Assembly (NCBI RefSeq): GCF_008933955.1
Contig: NZ_WBXO01000001.1
Span: 186,001 to 250,000, forward strand
Length of the DNA stretch: 64,000 nt
From: Heliorestis acidaminivorans
GTDB lineage: Bacteria > Bacillota > Desulfitobacteriia > Heliobacteriales > Heliobacteriaceae
Direction of reading: 5' to 3'
The notes under the pieces: model-generated
What the model was told of the DNA's origin: nothing
Databases searched by the model: none
What the model saw: only the letters and a program-made list of their open reading frames with translations
Made by a program: the position numbers and the translations under genes
In this document: positions 52,823 to 61,437 of the stretch, piece after piece
How the letters are laid out: the number at the start of each line of letters is the position of its first letter
Numbering within the stretch: position 1 is the first letter of the stretch

Positions 52823-54211
52823 CTATATATTTTCATCCATACTGCTACCGCCGAATTGTACAGAATTCTCAATCGGTGTTGCAGGATGCAGTGGTTCAAC
52901 TCCCGAAGGAACAGGTGGTGCTCCTTCATTTATATCTTGTGAAGGCTTGGTAGGTCCTTCATTAAAATCTAAAGAAGGTTTGTCATTCTTAGGTTGGGTA
53001 GGTTCTTGTGTTTGAGGCTTTTCTGGAGTGCTAGGTGTAGAAGTAGAAGGTCTTAGAGGAGGCGTCATAGGAGATGTTGGTGCTGTAGGATTTGAAGGCT
53101 TTGTTGGCGTTGCTTCAGTCCTACTATCGTTTTTCTTTTCTTGTGACTCTTTTTCTCCTGCACGCAACTCTTCTTTTAAGTCTTTACTTTGATCTTGGTT
53201 TATCTCATCATCTTCTAAATCTTCTTTTTGGGGGGCTTTTTGTACCGGTCGGTCATTCAAGACGATAGTACGCCCTTCTACAATGTCCGTATTAACTTCG
53301 CCAAGTAATAAGTCTTTTGTTGCTTTTTTGGCAACTGTAGGGTCTACTTGCCAGTAACTCACACCATTTAAGTCCAAAAAGTTGCCAGGTAGGGTATGGG
53401 AGAATATTTCTAACGAATTCCAATCTCGTGCCGTAAAAGCTAAAGCTAGCATATCGCTAACTCCTAAGTTTGTTTCTACTGCTTTAGACATCTGCGGGAT
53501 TAATGTTGGTATTTTCCATAGATTGTTCATTTGTAAAGTTTCTTTGGCAAAGGCTTGTAAAAAATTTTGTTGTCTTTGTGTGCGGCTAATATCACCTAAT
53601 GCGTCAGATCTAAATCTTACGTACTGTAAAGCTTTGTCTCCGTTAAGGCGCTGTAAGCCTTTTTGTAGGTCGATGCGGTCATAGGGATCGCCTTGATAGT
53701 AATACATTCTCCGTTCTACATCAATCTCTACGCCACCTAAAGTATCAACAATGTCTCGAAATCCCTCAAAGTTTGTTTTTACGTAGTAGTCTATAGAAAC
53801 TCCCAGTAAATCTTCTACAGTTTTCTGAACAAGAGGAACTCCTCCGTAGAAATGGGCATTGTTGATTTTGTCTTGTCCGCGACCACTGATACTTACTCTC
53901 GTGTCTCTAGGAATAGACATTAAGGAAATACTGTTGTTCTGTCTATCTAAACTGGCAAATATAAGTGAATCAGTGCGACCTTCAACTTCTCCTGGTCTAG
54001 CATCTAGAGCTATCAACAATAAGTTAATACGATCTTTTTTCAGTATCTTGGCATCTTTGACATCACTTTCATCTACTTCTTCTGCTTGATGTTCTGGTTT
54101 ATCTAGGCTGTTATGAAGTAGTGCATATGTTACTCCAGCTGAAAGGAGAAATAGGAACAACATGGCAAGCCCTAAAATTATTTTGGGATTCATTTCTTTT
54201 TTTCTACCCAT
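52823..54211 (-). CDS. LytR-CpsA-Psr (LCP) family cell-wall ligase
   Basis: A 462-residue membrane-anchored LCP protein. One N-terminal helix (about 9-30) is followed by the LCP domain with LLIALDARPGEVEGRTDSLIF, SIPRDTRVSI and YVRFRSDALGDISRTQRQQ, the conserved Asp and Arg residues that bind polyprenyl-pyrophosphate lipids. The last ~130 residues are a Pro/Thr/Ser/Lys-rich disordered tail. LCP enzymes attach teichoic acid or other glycopolymers to peptidoglycan. GAGGTGA precedes the ATG. It is first in the ahcY pair. Confidence 0.9.
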   Translation of the reverse strand: MGRKKEMNPKIILGLAMLFLFLLSAGVTYALLHNSLDKPEHQAEEVDESDVKDAKILKKDRINLLLIALDARPGEVEGRTDSLIFASLDRQNNSISLMSIPRDTRVSISGRGQDKINNAHFYGGVPLVQKTVEDLLGVSIDYYVKTNFEGFRDIVDTLGGVEIDVERRMYYYQGDPYDRIDLQKGLQRLNGDKALQYVRFRSDALGDISRTQRQQNFLQAFAKETLQMNNLWKIPTLIPQMSKAVETNLGVSDMLALAFTARDWNSLEIFSHTLPGNFLDLNGVSYWQVDPTVAKKATKDLLLGEVNTDIVEGRTIVLNDRPVQKAPQKEDLEDDEINQDQSKDLKEELRAGEKESQEKKNDSRTEATPTKPSNPTAPTSPMTPPLRPSTSTPSTPEKPQTQEPTQPKNDKPSLDFNEGPTKPSQDINEGAPPVPSGVEPLHPATPIENSVQFGGSSMDENI

Positions 54212-54359
54212 AGGTTTGTCACCTCGTTATGTAAGGTTTCCCTAGTCATTATAAAACGTTGCTTAAATCAAAGCAAGAAAATGAAGGCATTACAGCCATA
54301 ATATTAGAAAGTAAAAAATAGTGCCGACTGTAAAGATTAATGATAAAGGAGGATGCAGT

Positions 54360-54908
54360 GTGATTATTTATCTGCTGGTCTTAATTGTCTTGTTGTCTGT
54401 TTTTTGGATATTTACTTATAATAGCTTGATTAAATATCGCAATTGGGTTCGGGAGTCGTGGGCACAAATTGATGTACAATTAAAACGTCGTTACGATCTT
54501 ATTCCAAACTTGGTGGAAACTGTGAAAGGCTATGCCAAACACGAACAAGAAACGTTAGAAAAAGTAATAAGAGCCAGGAACGATCTAGTGGGGACAGGTA
54601 AGTCGCCTCAAGAACGAGTAGATGCTGATATAGCTCTTACCAGTACTTTACGCTCTCTTTTTGCTTTAGCTGAAGCTTATCCCGATCTTAAGGCAAATCA
54701 AAACTTCATGATGCTCCAAGAAGAGTTAAGTGGCACAGAAAATAAAATCGCCTATGCTAGACAACTATATAACAATACTATCATGAAATACAATACAAAA
54801 ATTCAATCTTTTCCTACCAATCTAATAGCCTCTTTTCATGGATTTACGGAAGAATCTATGCTTGAGATACCTGAGAGAGAGCGCGAGAATATACAAGTGC
54901 GTTTCTAA
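54360..54908 (+). CDS. lemA: LemA family protein
   Basis: A 182-residue protein with one N-terminal membrane helix (YLLVLIVLLSVFWIFTY) and a helical outer domain containing RESWAQIDVQLKRRYDLIPNLVETVKGYAKHE, the LemA signature. I chose GTG at 54360 because AAAGGAGG is just upstream. The frame extends upstream to 54321, but that ATG-free part would be out of place. It is paired with an htpX-like protease 17 bases downstream, a common arrangement. The function is not established. Confidence 0.9.
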   Translation: MIIYLLVLIVLLSVFWIFTYNSLIKYRNWVRESWAQIDVQLKRRYDLIPNLVETVKGYAKHEQETLEKVIRARNDLVGTGKSPQERVDADIALTSTLRSLFALAEAYPDLKANQNFMMLQEELSGTENKIAYARQLYNNTIMKYNTKIQSFPTNLIASFHGFTEESMLEIPERERENIQVRF

Positions 54909-54925
54909 TAAGTGAGGAGTAGTTT

Positions 54926-55801
54926 ATGCTTCTTTATCAACAGATAGAAAAGAATAAAAGAAAAAGTGTTTTGATTGTTATCTTTTTTATTCTTTTTATT
55001 TTATTCTTAGGTTCTTTCCTAACCTATGCTTTAGAGGGTGACTGGCTTACAGGTGCTATCATATCATCAGTTGTAGCTCTCATCTATGTGGCCATTGTCT
55101 TAAGTCAATCTAATAGAATCGTTATGTCTATGAATCGGGCCCAAGAAATTAAGAGTAAAAGTGATCATCCCTTTCTTTGGAACACTGTAGAAGGCCTTTC
55201 TTTAGCTGGACGAATTCCTATGCCTAAAGTATTCTTAATCCATGATCCCTCACCAAATGCTTTTGCAGCCGGCTTAAATCCTGAGAATGCTTCTGTCGCA
55301 GTAACGACAGGACTCATGGACCGGTTAAATCGTGAAGAAATTGAAGCGGTCATAGCTCATGAAATCGCACATGTAAAAAACTATGACGTTCGACTAGCTA
55401 CGATTGCTGTTGCCCTTGTATCTGCTATTTCTTTGATTAGTCATTTTGGAAGTCGTCTGCTTTTCTATGGTCGTCGAGGTCGCGGTAATCAACAAGCCGC
55501 TTTCCTCTTAATAGCTTTTGTTTTATTGCTTGTTGCACCTTTTGTAGCTCTTTTTATACAGCTTGCTCTTTCAAGAAACCGTGAATACTTAGCCGATGCC
55601 GACGGAGCAGCACTATGTAGAAATCCAGGGGCTTTAGCCAGCGCTTTGAAAAAGATTACGAGTAATCCCAATCCTGTTGAGGTCGCTAGTGATGCAACAG
55701 CTTCGCTCTATATAGCTGATCCCTTAAAAAAGAAAGTATCTTCTTGGTTTTCTACTCATCCTCCACCAGATCAACGCGTTGAAAGATTGTTGCGTATGTA
55801 A
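54926..55801 (+). CDS. htpX: HtpX-like M48 membrane metalloprotease
   Basis: A 291-residue protease with two N-terminal and two central membrane helices. The zinc motif is HEIAHVKNYD (HExxH), with a further Glu in NREYLADADGAAL. The catalytic domain lies in the cytoplasm and degrades damaged membrane proteins. It follows lemA, a typical neighbour, and ends at a hairpin. GAGGAG precedes the ATG. Confidence 0.9.
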   Translation: MLLYQQIEKNKRKSVLIVIFFILFILFLGSFLTYALEGDWLTGAIISSVVALIYVAIVLSQSNRIVMSMNRAQEIKSKSDHPFLWNTVEGLSLAGRIPMPKVFLIHDPSPNAFAAGLNPENASVAVTTGLMDRLNREEIEAVIAHEIAHVKNYDVRLATIAVALVSAISLISHFGSRLLFYGRRGRGNQQAAFLLIAFVLLLVAPFVALFIQLALSRNREYLADADGAALCRNPGALASALKKITSNPNPVEVASDATASLYIADPLKKKVSSWFSTHPPPDQRVERLLRM

Positions 55802-55802
55802 T

Positions 55803-55844
55803 AAAGAGAGGCCCTCTCTGCCAGAACAGAGAGGGCCTCTCTTT
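55803..55844. terminator. Strong hairpin between htpX and glnA
   Basis: An 18-bp perfect stem AAAGAGAGGCCCTCTCTG / CAGAGAGGGCCTCTCTTT lies between convergent genes. It can end both transcripts, although the T-tracts are short. Confidence 0.8.
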
Positions 55845-55853
55845 ACATTAATC

Positions 55854-57182
55854 TTAATATTTGGTTAAGTATTCTTCTACTTCCCAAGGATGAACGCTGA
55901 TACGGAAGGAATCCCATTCATCGCGTTTTGCATCGACAAATCTTTCTGAAACGTGAGGTCCTAAAGCGGACTTGATAACTTCGTTTTTATCTAGCTCTTC
56001 AATAGCTTCAAAAAGGTTAGCTGGTAAGCTGTCAATGCCAAACTGGGCACGACGAGCTTGGTCCATGTGGTAGATATTCTCATCTACTGATGGCGGTGGT
56101 GTAATTTTGTTTTTGATGCCATCTAAACCTGCTTTGAGGCAAACAGCTAAGGCGAGGTAAGGGTTGCAGGATGGGTCTGGACTGCGTAATTCAACTCGTG
56201 TTGAGTTACCTCTCTTGGCAGGAATACGAATTAGTGGACTACGGTTGCGGCAAGACCAAGCTACATAGCAAGGAGCTTCATAACCAGGTACAAGGCGCTT
56301 GTAGGAGTTCACAGTTGGGTTGGTAACAGCAGCGAAGGAGCGAACGTGCTTGAGCAAACCACCAATGTAGTATTTGGCTTCTTCACTAAGCTGGTCTGGG
56401 GTAGAAGGATCATAGAAGGCGTTCTCTCCATCTTTGAATAAGGACATATTAGTATGCATGCCAGAACCATTGATTCCAAAGATTGGCTTAGGCATAAAGG
56501 TTGCATGTAGACCATGTCTTTGAGCAATAGTGCGTACGACAAACTTAAAAGTAACAATTTTGTCGGCTACGTCAAGAGCATCGGAGTATTTGAAATCGAT
56601 TTCGTGCTGTCCAGCAGCTACTTCGTGGTGAGAAGCTTCAATTTCAAAGCCCATACGCTCTAAAGTTAGAACCATGTCTCGACGAGCATTCTCGCCCATG
56701 TCAACAGGTGTTAAATCAAAGTAGCCAGCTTTGTCGTGAGTTTTAGTTGTAGCTTTTCCTTCACTGTCAGTGAGGAAGAGGAAAAACTCAAGCTCAGGAC
56801 CGACGTTCATGGTGTAACCCATTTCAGCGGCTTCTGCTAAAACGCTCTTAAGTACATTACGAGGATCTCCAATGAAAGGAGTACCATCTGGAGTATAGAC
56901 GTCACAAATGAGACGAGCTACAGCACCATCTTGGGGACGCCACGGGAAGACAACAAAGGTGTTGGGATCGGGACGAAGGTACATATCTGACTCTTCAATA
57001 CGAACAAAGCCATCAATGGAAGAACCATCGAACATTAACTCCCCATCTAATGCTTTCTCAAGCTGCTCTACAGGAATTGCCAGATTCTTCAAAACACCAA
57101 AGATATCGGTAAACTGTAAGCGGATGAATTTGACGTCCATTTCCTTACTTAAGCGAAGGACATCTTCTTTAGTATAGGACAT
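55854..57182 (-). CDS. glnA: Glutamine synthetase, type I
   Basis: A 442-residue ATP-dependent ammonia-assimilating enzyme, the size of the Firmicutes GSI-alpha form. Motifs include [43 protein letters not shown] and the [16 protein letters not shown] block. The adenylylation loop of the GSI-beta type is not evident. I chose the ATG at 57182 because AAGGAGG is just before it, while the open frame runs 48 bases further. Its ~130-base leader carries two hairpins and an intrinsic terminator, so transcription is probably attenuated and relieved by an ANTAR protein. Confidence 0.95.
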   Translation of the reverse strand: MSYTKEDVLRLSKEMDVKFIRLQFTDIFGVLKNLAIPVEQLEKALDGELMFDGSSIDGFVRIEESDMYLRPDPNTFVVFPWRPQDGAVARLICDVYTPDGTPFIGDPRNVLKSVLAEAAEMGYTMNVGPELEFFLFLTDSEGKATTKTHDKAGYFDLTPVDMGENARRDMVLTLERMGFEIEASHHEVAAGQHEIDFKYSDALDVADKIVTFKFVVRTIAQRHGLHATFMPKPIFGINGSGMHTNMSLFKDGENAFYDPSTPDQLSEEAKYYIGGLLKHVRSFAAVTNPTVNSYKRLVPGYEAPCYVAWSCRNRSPLIRIPAKRGNSTRVELRSPDPSCNPYLALAVCLKAGLDGIKNKITPPPSVDENIYHMDQARRAQFGIDSLPANLFEAIEELDKNEVIKSALGPHVSERFVDAKRDEWDSFRISVHPWEVEEYLTKY

Positions 57183-57214
57183 GGTACTACCTCCTTGAGA
57201 TAATTTTTTCAAAT

Positions 57215-57258
57215 AAAAAAACACCTTCATACCTCTAAATAAGAGATTATGAAGGCGC
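57215..57258 (-). terminator. Leader terminator (attenuator) of glnA
   Basis: On the minus strand GCGCCTTCATAATCTC pairs with GAGGTATGAAGGTG, followed by seven Ts, about 35-75 bases before the glnA start. The 5' half of this stem is shared with the hairpin at 57253-57266, so only one can form. Confidence 0.78.
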
Positions 57259-57266
57259 CTTTGCCT
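57253..57266 (-). promoter_or_regulatory. ANTAR-type hairpin 2 in glnA leader
   Basis: Minus-strand AGGC-AAAGGC-GCCT: a four-pair stem with a hexaloop in which loop positions 1 and 4 are A and G. Its 3' arm overlaps the terminator stem. Confidence 0.6.
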
Positions 57267-57275
57267 AAATGTTAG

Positions 57276-57295
57276 TGGTCACGTCTGTGTGACCA
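57276..57295 (-). promoter_or_regulatory. ANTAR-type hairpin 1 in glnA leader
   Basis: Minus-strand TGGTCAC-ACAGAC-GTGACCA: seven-pair stem closing a hexaloop with A at position 1 and G at position 4, the specificity bases of ANTAR-binding tandem hairpins. It lies nine bases before hairpin 2. Confidence 0.68.
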
Positions 57296-57313
57296 GCTCT
57301 TGCTTCTGATATG

Positions 57314-57343
57314 ATTATAAGGGACAAATAGGTATTTTGGCAA
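57314..57343 (-). promoter_or_regulatory. glnA promoter
   Basis: On the minus strand TTGCCA (57338-57343) and TATAAT (57314-57319) with an 18-base spacer. Transcription from about 57307 would read through both leader hairpins. Confidence 0.62.
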
Positions 57344-57410
57344 GAGGTAAAAATAAATTTTTACCAAATAATTTAGATAGTATTTTTATATAAGTAACTA
57401 AAATAGTTTG

Positions 57411-57986
57411 TTAAAAAAGTTGACTTACAAAACGAGGTGCTTCATACTTTTCTATTAGAGTACCATGCTCATAAAGCACACAAGTCATAAGGTTGCTTTT
57501 TTCTCCATACTCCCCTAATAGGGCTATCGTTTGAGATGAAGTGGCTTCTGAGTCTGGTAAAATCAAGTAAAAAGAATCTTTGTAATGATAGAGAGAACCT
57601 TCTTCTTTACCTATGTTCTTGAGGCGCTGGCACAATTCATAGAGATCTTCTAAATTAGAAAAAGAAAAGCACAGCTTATCGTCAATTAATGTTGCATCTT
57701 CGTTGATAGCTATACATTCTTGTTCTTGTACGTAGTAGCCACATTGGTTCAATATAACTATTACACCTTCAGGAACTAGTCCAATAGCTTCCACAGAAAA
57801 ATCAATGTCTTCTTGTTCTAAATGATTAATTTGCTTCTTTTTAAGTTTTTTCATAATTGATAGAAAAAACTTTTGGGCACCTGCTGTGTTTTGCCAGAGA
57901 TCTTTGATGTCAATATCATACTGTGTTAATTCGCTCGTAGAGACAAGGAGCTGTAATCTTTCTTGATCCATTTTTTCAATTTTCAT
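57411..57986 (-). CDS. mecA: Adaptor protein MecA family
   Basis: A 191-residue MecA-type adaptor. It begins MKIEKMDQERLQLLVSTSEL, the family start, with the DIDIKDLWQN helix, and the C-terminal part has LYHYKDSFYLILPDSE and EYGEKSN, which correspond to the ClpC-binding domain. MecA delivers proteins to ClpC-ClpP, for competence and sporulation control. The frame is open 114 bases upstream of the ATG at 57986 but the family start and length favour that ATG. No strong ribosome site is visible. Confidence 0.83.
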   Translation of the reverse strand: MKIEKMDQERLQLLVSTSELTQYDIDIKDLWQNTAGAQKFFLSIMKKLKKKQINHLEQEDIDFSVEAIGLVPEGVIVILNQCGYYVQEQECIAINEDATLIDDKLCFSFSNLEDLYELCQRLKNIGKEEGSLYHYKDSFYLILPDSEATSSQTIALLGEYGEKSNLMTCVLYEHGTLIEKYEAPRFVSQLF

Positions 57987-58226
57987 AGCTCTCTTTTTCC
58001 CCTTTCCTTGTCTCATCGGTCTTAGCTTCTTCGAATAATTCGAATTGTTAGACAAATCAAAGTACAATCTCTTCTTCTTGTGACTATCATTATATGACAA
58101 AATATCTTTAAAGAAAAGTCTTTTTTCCGAATATTATATTTTTTTATATGTCTCTATATTTTTTCTTACACTTTCATTATAAATACTTTACAGATAAGCG
58201 TAAGAACTCATTTCTCACAATTTTTT

Positions 58227-58278
58227 AAAAAGGCAGTAAAAGTAGTATGGTAAGTCATACTACTTTTACTGCCTTTTT
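58227..58278 (-). terminator. Strong perfect hairpin
   Basis: A 23-bp perfect stem runs from 58227-58249 to 58256-58278, ending in A- and T-tracts (AAAAAGGCAGT / ACTGCCTTTTT). It ends the TrxR-like gene on the minus strand. Confidence 0.85.
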
Positions 58279-58307
58279 CATTTTTTTTGCCTTTTCTTTA
58301 GTCTTTT

Positions 58308-59231
58308 TTATTCTTCTACAGTACTTTTCCTTTGTGATTGTAAGGAACGATGAATAGCTATGGCAGCTTTAATTCCTTCGCTAACTGCTAAGACTAGCAT
58401 TTGACTAGTGTCTACAATATCTCCTACAGCATAGATATTTTTTATATTCGTATCCATGAATTTTCCAACTTTTATATGGCCACTATGATTCGTTTCAAGA
58501 TTTAACTTTTCTACTAATTGGTTATTAATGTTGTAGCCATAGGTTGACAAAGCTATTTCTGTTGGTCTTTTTTCTCCATTTTGGAATTCTATTTCTTCAA
58601 GTTTGCCTTTTACACCTTTTTGACCATGTAGTCGCTCTATTGGCTCAGTAATTACGTCGATGCTATATTCCTCTAGTGTTTTTTTGTGTTTCTCATAGCC
58701 TTCTAATTCTACACCGTTAGTAGCAATATAAATTTGATGGGTAAAATCTAGCAAGCCCAAGGCATTAAATATGGCTCTTTCATTGTGTCCAAAAACAACT
58801 GCTTTTTGTCCGCTAAATTCATAACTGTTACAGTCTAAGCAATAAAAAATAGAACGACCAGCAAAATCATAACGGTTTACAATCTCTGGTTGAATATCTT
58901 GAATACCTGTGGCCAGAACTAATCTACGACTCTGATACTCTGCACTGCTTGTGGTGATCAGAAATTCTTCTTCCCCAGGATGTTCAATTTTCACTACTTG
59001 ACTCTTTACAATTTCTGCTCCGTATTTTTGTGCTTGTTCTCGTCCTAGTCTTAAGATATCTTTACCAGAAACACCTTGTGGAAAGCCAAGATAGTTGTGG
59101 AATTTAGGTACCCAAGAAGCTCTACCATCACCACCATCAAAGACAAGAACAGAGTAATTGTATCGTGCTAGCTGTATGGCCGTAGAAAGTCCTGCCGGCC
59201 CTGCTCCTATAATAACAGTATCAAATCGCAA
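58308..59231 (-). CDS. Thioredoxin reductase-like flavoprotein with altered NADPH motif
   Basis: A 307-residue FAD protein of the thioredoxin-reductase fold. FAD motif IIGAGPAGLSTAIQLARY is at the N-terminus. The redox pair Cys131-Cys134 (FYCLDCNS) takes the place of the usual CATCDG. The second dinucleotide motif, normally GGGDSA, reads GHNERA (148-153), so NADPH binding is probably changed. TYGYNINNQLVE and VGDIVDTSQ are the C-terminal FAD blocks. The start is TTG with a GA-rich site upstream. Reductant and partner are unknown. Confidence 0.75.
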   Translation of the reverse strand: MRFDTVIIGAGPAGLSTAIQLARYNYSVLVFDGGDGRASWVPKFHNYLGFPQGVSGKDILRLGREQAQKYGAEIVKSQVVKIEHPGEEEFLITTSSAEYQSRRLVLATGIQDIQPEIVNRYDFAGRSIFYCLDCNSYEFSGQKAVVFGHNERAIFNALGLLDFTHQIYIATNGVELEGYEKHKKTLEEYSIDVITEPIERLHGQKGVKGKLEEIEFQNGEKRPTEIALSTYGYNINNQLVEKLNLETNHSGHIKVGKFMDTNIKNIYAVGDIVDTSQMLVLAVSEGIKAAIAIHRSLQSQRKSTVEE

Positions 59232-59414
59232 GCTTTTGTCACCAGCCTCTTCTCGTTTCTTGTGACCTTATCTTGCCCTATCTAGAAAACATTATAGACG
59301 GAAAAAAAATCCCTAAGCATGATGGATAAGCTCTTTGAAAGACGTGCATGATCATCTATAGGAATCTTGTATATGCTTACAGGAAATGCAGTCTCGCTAA
59401 AAGGAGGGTTTGAT

Positions 59415-59780
59415 GTGAGTCAGAGACCATTGCCGGATAAGTTTATCCCTGAAGATCTAGGATCGGCAACGAGAGTAGCTCTCGATGGACGATCGGAATT
59501 ACATGGTTATGTTACTGAGAAAGGTGTTAAACCTCGTGATGTTGGTGCTCCTGAAACTACAAATTATACAACTCGTGGAGCACCTTGGGGAATTCGTCCT
59601 AGCCTTGTTGATATGACCAATGAAGTAGGGATAGATTTTGACAACTTTATAGATGGAATTGCCAAAGATCGTAGTGATACAGAAATGGCAGAAGAATTTG
59701 GCGTAACTCCCAAAACAATAGGCCACTTAAAAAACCATTTTTGGCGTTACGGTATCAATGATATTCAAGGGCAAGATTAA
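59415..59780 (+). CDS. Conserved hypothetical helix-turn-helix protein, 121 aa
   Basis: I do not recognise a named family. The N-terminal ~70 residues are hydrophilic (DLGSATRVALDGRSELHGY, then ETTNYTTRGAPWGIRPS). The C-terminal part looks like a small helix-turn-helix (DTEMAEEFGVTPKTIGHLKNHF). I chose GTG at 59415, since AAAAGGAGGG is seven bases upstream. It is monocistronic, ending in the hairpin at 59805-59840. A regulatory role during sporulation would be only a guess from the adjoining splB. Confidence 0.66.
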   Translation: MSQRPLPDKFIPEDLGSATRVALDGRSELHGYVTEKGVKPRDVGAPETTNYTTRGAPWGIRPSLVDMTNEVGIDFDNFIDGIAKDRSDTEMAEEFGVTPKTIGHLKNHFWRYGINDIQGQD

Positions 59781-59804
59781 GTTGACTTTTTTTTCCATCA
59801 TTCT

Positions 59805-59840
59805 AAAAGAGCACTGATTGCTTTTCTTTCAGTGCTCTTT
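59805..59840 (+). terminator. Intrinsic terminator
   Basis: AAAGAGCACTGA / TCAGTGCTCTTT with an 11-base loop, then TATTTTG. It lies between the helix-turn-helix gene and splB. Confidence 0.8.
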
Positions 59841-59886
59841 ATTTTGCTTTTCTCTGGACAAACTATTGATCAGGAGGTGTGGTTCT

Positions 59887-60918
59887 TTGGATTTGTATAT
59901 GCCTCATCGTATGCTTTTTGAAAGTGAAGCTTATGATTACCCTCTAGGTCAAAAATTACTATCATTTGCTAAAGAGCATAAGATTCCTCACCGTACTATA
60001 CCAGCTCATAATCGTGTAACAGGTCTTCCTGGAGCGAGTGCTCAGCAAAAATACAGTCAAGCCAAAAAGACTATTGTTGTCGGTCTAAAAAAAGATCTTC
60101 GTTTTCAGAGTTGCCGTCCTTCAGCGGACTACCAGTTTCCTCTCATGACTAGTTGTCCTGGTCATTGTGAGTATTGTTATTTACAAACTACTTTAGGTCA
60201 ACGCCCTTATTTGCGAGTTTATGTAAATATTGAAGAGATTCTAGAGCAAGCTTCTAAATATGTGGAAAAAAACAGTCCATCTATAACCACTTTTGAAGTA
60301 GCTAGCTCTGGTGATCCCCTAAGTATTGAGCATTTAACAGGGTCACTAGGCCAGACTATTTCCTTTTTTGGACAATTACCTTTAGGTAGGTTACGCTTTG
60401 TTACTAAGTTTACTTATGTTGATCCTCTTTTATCTTTAGATCACCAAGGCCATTGCCGCTTTCGTTTCTCACTCAATAGTAATCGTGTTGTTGAGCACTT
60501 TGAGCACCATACAGCTTCTATTGAAGAGCGCATAGAGGCTTCTGTCAAAGTAGCTAAGGCTGGCTATCCTCTTGGTTTTATAATTGCACCTATAATGCTT
60601 TATCCAGGCTGGTTTGAAGAGTACGGGCAGATGATTGAGAAACTAAAAAAAGGCCTTGAAGAAGTCAAGACCTTTTCTGTACCCATATCTTTTGAGTTAA
60701 TTCAGCATCGCTTTACCACAAAAGCAAAAAAAGTGATTCTCGAACGTTTTCCTGATAGCCAATTAGATCTCGAAGAAAGTCAACGTAAGTTAAAATTTGG
60801 CAAGTACGGGGTAAGTAAATACGTCTATAAAAAGGAAGAGGCTCAGCTAATTGAAGAAAAGTTGAGTGAACTTATATTAAAAGCTTTCCCAACTGCCACT
60901 ATAGAATATTTTACTTAG
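59887..60918 (+). CDS. splB: Spore photoproduct lyase
   Basis: A 343-residue radical-SAM enzyme that repairs the UV product 5-thyminyl-5,6-dihydrothymine at spore outgrowth. The cluster motif is CPGHCEYC in TSCPGHCEYCYLQTTLGQ, the SP-lyase form. I chose TTG at 59887 because AGGAGGTG is seven bases upstream and B. subtilis SplB has 342 aa. The open frame extends to 59818. It fits with the SASP gene at 43.1 kb. Confidence 0.93.
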   Translation: MDLYMPHRMLFESEAYDYPLGQKLLSFAKEHKIPHRTIPAHNRVTGLPGASAQQKYSQAKKTIVVGLKKDLRFQSCRPSADYQFPLMTSCPGHCEYCYLQTTLGQRPYLRVYVNIEEILEQASKYVEKNSPSITTFEVASSGDPLSIEHLTGSLGQTISFFGQLPLGRLRFVTKFTYVDPLLSLDHQGHCRFRFSLNSNRVVEHFEHHTASIEERIEASVKVAKAGYPLGFIIAPIMLYPGWFEEYGQMIEKLKKGLEEVKTFSVPISFELIQHRFTTKAKKVILERFPDSQLDLEESQRKLKFGKYGVSKYVYKKEEAQLIEEKLSELILKAFPTATIEYFT

Positions 60919-60921
60919 ATC

Positions 60922-61416
60922 TTAAGATCGAAAATTTATAAATTGTAGTTCAATAGTAAGATCTGCATTCTTTAAAAGTGCGATTACATTTTGTAGATCG
61001 TCCTTTTTTTTGCCACTTACTCGCAATTGATCATCTTGAATTTGTGTTTGTACTTTTATTTTGCTATCTTTAATTAGTTTGATAATTTCTTTAGCTTTTT
61101 CTTTGGAAATACCTTGGACAATATCTACTTGTTGCTTTACAGTATTTCCTGCTGAGTCTTCTACTTTACCGTATTGCAAAGCTCTAAGGGAAATTCCCCG
61201 CTTTACCATTTTGCTTTCTAAGATATCGGTAACATTTTTTAACTTATATTCGTCATCAGAAATTAGGACTATTTTGTCTTTTTCTTTGGTGATTTTACTT
61301 TTACTTCCTTTGAAGTCAAAGCGCTGTTCCATTTCTCGCACAGCTTGGTTAACAGCATTAGAAACTTCTTGTTCATCTACTTGTGATACAATGTCAAAAC
61401 TAGCATCTTTCGCCAT
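60922..61416 (-). CDS. yajQ: YajQ family nucleotide-binding protein
   Basis: A 164-residue protein with the YajQ (UPF0234) pattern [22 protein letters not shown] and [15 protein letters not shown]-like N-terminus ([12 protein letters not shown]). Some relatives bind cyclic di-GMP, but the role in Firmicutes is unclear. It is 22 bases downstream of the rodZ-like gene on the same strand. AAGGAGG precedes the ATG. Confidence 0.9.
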   Translation of the reverse strand: MAKDASFDIVSQVDEQEVSNAVNQAVREMEQRFDFKGSKSKITKEKDKIVLISDDEYKLKNVTDILESKMVKRGISLRALQYGKVEDSAGNTVKQQVDIVQGISKEKAKEIIKLIKDSKIKVQTQIQDDQLRVSGKKKDDLQNVIALLKNADLTIELQFINFRS

Positions 61417-61437
61417 ATTGATTCCGCCTCCTTGGTA

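Noticed and set aside
60915-60935. Palindrome GATCTTAAGATC between splB and yajQ
   Set aside because: Twelve bases, no loop and no T-tract; it is likely an incidental palindrome at the convergent stops.
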